Source: Burkholderia sp. WP9 (GTDB lineage: Bacteria > Pseudomonadota > Gammaproteobacteria > Burkholderiales > Burkholderiaceae). Taken from it: 64,000 nt of DNA. The translations under genes and the position numbers were made by a program. Positions within the stretch are counted from its first letter, which is position 1. Each line of letters opens with the position of its first letter. The stretch is taken from NCBI RefSeq assembly GCF_900104795.1, contig NZ_FNTG01000002.1, forward strand, positions 806,001 to 870,000. Direction: 5' to 3'. The notes beneath the pieces are model-generated. The model was not told the origin of the DNA. It saw only the letters and a program-made list of their open reading frames with translations, and did not search any database. Of the stretch, positions 61,248 to 64,000 are shown piece after piece.

Positions 61248-62120
61248 GTGTCCGATTCGATTACCTATAGACGCTTCACCCTCGAGGACATCGCCGCTGC
61301 GCACGCGTTGACCGTCGAAGTCAAATGGCCGCATCGCCCGGACGACTGGCGATTCGTGGCGCAACTGGGCGTGGGCTTCGTCGCGGAAGACCCGAGCGGT
61401 GTGATCGGCACCGCCCTGTGCTGGAAATACGGAGCCGAGCATGGTTCGCTCGGCATGGTGATCGTGTCGCCGGCGCACCAGGGGCGCGGCATCGGCAGAA
61501 AGCTGATGGATCTGGTGCTGGAAGAACTGGGCGGGCGCGTCACCTTCCTGCACGCCACCCCCGCGGGCCAGCCACTTTATGAAAAGCTCGGCTTTCGCGC
61601 GACCGGCACGCTCGATCAGCATCAGGGCGCGGCGTTCCAGCCGCCGCTCGTGTCCTTGCCGCCCGGCGAACGGTTGCGTCCGCTCGGTTCGAGCGATACC
61701 GCGCGGCTGGTCGAACTGGCGTCGCGGGCCAGCGGCCTGGACCGCGGCGAAGTGTTGCCCGCACTGCTGGGCGCCGCCGACGGCATCGCGCTGGACCGCG
61801 ACGGCGAACTGATCGGCTTCGCACTGTTTCGCCGCTTCGGGCGCGGCTTTGCGATCGGTCCGGTGGTCGCGCCCGCCTCGGAGGAATCGAGCCGTGCGAA
61901 GGCGCTCATCAGCCACTGGCTGGCGCTGAACGAAGGCGTGTTCGTGCGTATCGACACGCCGGGCGAAAGCGGTCTGACCGAATGGCTGGAACAGCTGGGG
62001 CTGCCGCGCGTGGACACGGTCGTCAAAATGATCCGCCCCGCCACGCCGGGCCAGCCCGCGAGCGGCGGACAGGATGCGCATTACCTGCAATACGGCATCA
62101 TCAACCAGGCAATCTGCTGA
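61248..62120 (+). CDS. GNAT N-acetyltransferase (two-domain, YitH-like)
   Basis: 290 residues from GTG 61248, AGGGAG seven bases upstream. N-terminal GNAT domain with the acetyl-CoA loop SPAHQGRGIGRKLMD (about 77-91) and LYEKLGFRATGT. The C-terminal half (about 140-265) matches the second GNAT-like domain of YitH-type proteins. It may acetylate the imported amine or detoxify an intermediate. The substrate is unknown. Confidence 0.87.
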   Translation: MSDSITYRRFTLEDIAAAHALTVEVKWPHRPDDWRFVAQLGVGFVAEDPSGVIGTALCWKYGAEHGSLGMVIVSPAHQGRGIGRKLMDLVLEELGGRVTFLHATPAGQPLYEKLGFRATGTLDQHQGAAFQPPLVSLPPGERLRPLGSSDTARLVELASRASGLDRGEVLPALLGAADGIALDRDGELIGFALFRRFGRGFAIGPVVAPASEESSRAKALISHWLALNEGVFVRIDTPGESGLTEWLEQLGLPRVDTVVKMIRPATPGQPASGGQDAHYLQYGIINQAIC

Positions 62121-62125
62121 CCAAC

Positions 62126-63052
62126 ATGGCCTTCCTCTATAAAGCCGACCCGGCGCGCGGCGCCCAGTGGGCGAAACTCTTCGCGCAGAAAGCGCCGGAC
62201 TTGCCGTTTCATATCTGGCCCGAACTCGGCGATCCGGCCGCGATCCGCTATCTCGCCGCCTGGCAGCCGCCTGAAGACCCGACGCGCACCTTCCCTAATC
62301 TGGAAGTCGTGTTCTCGGTCGGCGCGGGTATCGATCAGTTCGATCTGTCCGGCGTGCCGGAGCATGTACCCGTGGTGCGCATGATCGAGCCGGGCATCGT
62401 GGAAGGCATGGTCGAATATGTCACACAGGCTGTGCTGACCATTCATCGCGATCTGTTCGACTACAACCTTCAGCAACAGCAGCAGGTCTGGCGCGCGTTG
62501 CCGCTCAAGCCCGCCAGCCAGCGCCGCGTCGGAGTGCTCGGGCTCGGCGTGCTCGGCACGGCCGTGCTGGAACGGCTGCGTCTGTTCGGCTTCGACTGTG
62601 CGGGATGGAGCCGTTCGGCTCGCGAGATCGAGGGCGTCGACTGTTATGCCGGTGAAGGCGCGCTGGATGCGTTTCTCGCTCGCACCGACATCCTCATCTG
62701 TCTGCTGCCGCTCACGCCCGCCACGCGCGGGCTGCTCAATGCGGAATTGTTCGCGAAGCTGCCGCGCGGCGCCTCGCTGATTCAAACGGGGCGTGGTCCG
62801 CATCTGAATCAGCAGGATTTGCTCGCGGCGCTCGAAAGCGGTCAGTTGCACAACGCCATTCTCGACGTCACCGATCCCGAGCCGCTGCCCGCCAGTCATG
62901 TGTTGTGGACGCATCCACGCGTGCGTATCACGCCGCATATCGCGAGTGCGACGCGGCCCGACACCGCCGTCGACGTAGTGCTGGAGAACCTGCGCCGCCA
63001 TCGCGCGGGCTTGCCTATGGTTGGCCAGATCGACCGCGCGCAAGGCTATTGA
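62126..63052 (+). CDS. D-2-hydroxyacid dehydrogenase (GhrA-like glyoxylate/hydroxypyruvate reductase)
   Basis: 308 residues from ATG 62126, only 5 bp after the GNAT stop but with a weak ribosome site, so probably coupled. GhrA-type signature: FSVGAGIDQF, Rossmann GVLGLGVLGTAVLERL, catalytic Arg in QTGRGPHL, Glu in DPEPLPASH and His in ITPHIAS, and the terminal GQIDRAQGY also seen in GhrA. It reduces glyoxylate or hydroxypyruvate with NADPH, a plausible fate for a two-carbon fragment of an N-substituted amino acid. Confidence 0.92.
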   Translation: MAFLYKADPARGAQWAKLFAQKAPDLPFHIWPELGDPAAIRYLAAWQPPEDPTRTFPNLEVVFSVGAGIDQFDLSGVPEHVPVVRMIEPGIVEGMVEYVTQAVLTIHRDLFDYNLQQQQQVWRALPLKPASQRRVGVLGLGVLGTAVLERLRLFGFDCAGWSRSAREIEGVDCYAGEGALDAFLARTDILICLLPLTPATRGLLNAELFAKLPRGASLIQTGRGPHLNQQDLLAALESGQLHNAILDVTDPEPLPASHVLWTHPRVRITPHIASATRPDTAVDVVLENLRRHRAGLPMVGQIDRAQGY

Positions 63053-63235
63053 GGGCAGAACCGGACGAAACGCCCGCGCGACACGGCTTTTCAGTGTTCG
63101 CAGCATAAAATGCTGAGGTCACGCATCAAAACGCGTCGTGCGCGCTTTTCAGGCAATTGTTTAGGTGAGCAGGCGATCGCCGCTGATCAGTAGTATGGGA
63201 CGGTCAACAGCCCCTTCCCGCGACGAGAAACCATC

Positions 63236-64000
63236 ATGCCGATTCAATCGCTCATCGAAGCCGACCGCAAGCATCTGATTCACCCGGTCATCAACTACCG
63301 CGCGCACGAAGCACGCGGCGTCACCGTCCTCGAGTCCGCCAGCGGCGCGTTTCTGCGCGACGCGGCCGGCAACGAACTGCTCGACGCGTTTTCCGGACTC
63401 TGGTGCGTGAATGTCGGCTACGGCCAGCAAAGCATTGTCGACGCCGCTACCGCGCAGATGCAAAAACTGCCCTACGCAACCGGCTATTTCCATTTCGGCT
63501 CGGAGCCGGCCATCGAACTCGCGCAAAAGCTGGTCGAGGTGTCGCCCGCTTCGCTGCAGCACGTCTACTTCACGCTCGGCGGTTCGGACGCGGTGGATTC
63601 GGCACTGCGCTTCATCACGCATTACTTCAACGCCACGGGGCGCGCGTCGAAGAAACACATCATCGCGCTGCAACGCGGCTACCACGGCTCGTCGACGACC
63701 GGCGCCGGCCTCACCGCCCTGCCCGCGTTCCACCGCAACTTCGATCTGCCGCTGCCGAACCAGCATCATCTGCCGTCGCCGTACGCGTACCGCAGCGATT
63801 TTGCCGACGACGCCGCGCTGATCGCCGCCTCGGTCGCCGCGCTCGAAGCGAAGGTGGCCGAACTCGGCGCCGACAACGTCGCCGCATTCTTCTGCGAGCC
63901 GATTCAGGGCTCGGGCGGCGTGATCGTGCCGCCGGTCGGCTGGCTCACGGCCATGCGTGAAAGCTGCCGTAAGCTGGGCATCCTGTTCGTCGCCGATGAA
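63236..64000 (+). CDS. class III (omega) aminotransferase, cut by window edge
   Basis: First 255 codons of a PLP enzyme from ATG 63236; the gene continues beyond the window. LLDAFSGLWCVNVGYGQQ, GGSDAVDSALRF (phosphate binding), RGYHGSSTTGAGLTAL and FFCEPIQGSGGVIVPP are class III hallmarks, and the last residues visible (FVADE) contain the Asp that binds the pyridine ring; the PLP Lys lies outside. It resembles omega-amino-acid:pyruvate or polyamine aminotransferases. It would complete amine catabolism with the aldehyde dehydrogenase. Confidence 0.92.
   Translation, partial: MPIQSLIEADRKHLIHPVINYRAHEARGVTVLESASGAFLRDAAGNELLDAFSGLWCVNVGYGQQSIVDAATAQMQKLPYATGYFHFGSEPAIELAQKLVEVSPASLQHVYFTLGGSDAVDSALRFITHYFNATGRASKKHIIALQRGYHGSSTTGAGLTALPAFHRNFDLPLPNQHHLPSPYAYRSDFADDAALIAASVAALEAKVAELGADNVAAFFCEPIQGSGGVIVPPVGWLTAMRESCRKLGILFVADE

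Overview
The window has the high G+C content, codon use and gene content of a Burkholderiaceae genome, most likely a Paraburkholderia. Typical signs are a 2-methylcitrate cluster of the prpC-acnD-prpF type with a sigma-54 activator, a LuxR solo, a trimeric autotransporter, many AraC/GntR regulators and MHS-type transporters. No rRNA, tRNA, CRISPR array, insertion sequence or phage gene was recognised. The density of catabolic and regulatory genes fits a secondary replicon, but this is inference.

Layout. 0-6.7 kb: an oxalate-related region with formyl-CoA transferase (frc), a cut-off FAH-family gene, a GntR/FCD regulator behind a small membrane protein gene, an MHS transporter broken by a frameshift, and an oxalate/formate-type antiporter with a 42-residue partner. 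A 16-bp motif occurs twice in front of the frc unit and once, imperfectly, in front of the regulator unit. 6.8-18.8 kb: a trimeric autotransporter adhesin that probably starts at TTG, a histidine kinase, a DUF3830-type protein, an AraC regulator, a LuxR solo, an ABC-2 exporter, a single-domain response regulator and a secreted Gly-rich protein. 18.8-31 kb: a tannase-family esterase coupled to an OpgC-like membrane protein, a second acyltransferase, a divergent FtsH paralogue, a stretch of about 0.8 kb ending in a 21-bp perfect hairpin that may mark an unannotated transcript, an AraC regulator, an MHS transporter, a lone ABC ATPase with altered motifs and an alcohol dehydrogenase. 31.6-38.3 kb: an IsdG-like monooxygenase, a NodZ/GT23-like glycosyltransferase, a decayed glycosyltransferase pseudogene, and a copper-handling region (CusF-like, multicopper oxidase, TolC-like, two small periplasmic proteins; divergently a CueR-type promoter with a copper chaperone and a DUF305 protein). 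38.3-40.5 kb: a divergent AraC/methyltransferase pair.

40.7-48.3 kb: propionate catabolism by the 2-methylcitrate route. prpF, acnD and prpC lie on the minus strand, and the sigma-54 activator gene prpR is divergent. The intergenic region holds a good -24/-12 promoter and two tandem inverted repeats that look like PrpR sites. prpB is absent, and a terminator separates prpC from acnD.

48.3-64 kb: a tightly packed, mostly minus-strand catabolic operon. It encodes an ABC transporter of the peptide/opine class, a three-subunit HcnABC-like flavin dehydrogenase, a second DAO-family oxidase, a HAD-II hydrolase and a short AraC regulator. It is flanked by an aldehyde dehydrogenase, a GNAT enzyme, a GhrA-like reductase and a class III aminotransferase that runs off the window. 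Together they look like uptake and oxidative breakdown of an N-substituted amino acid or amine. The substrate cannot be read from the sequence, and this is the best candidate for an undescribed pathway.
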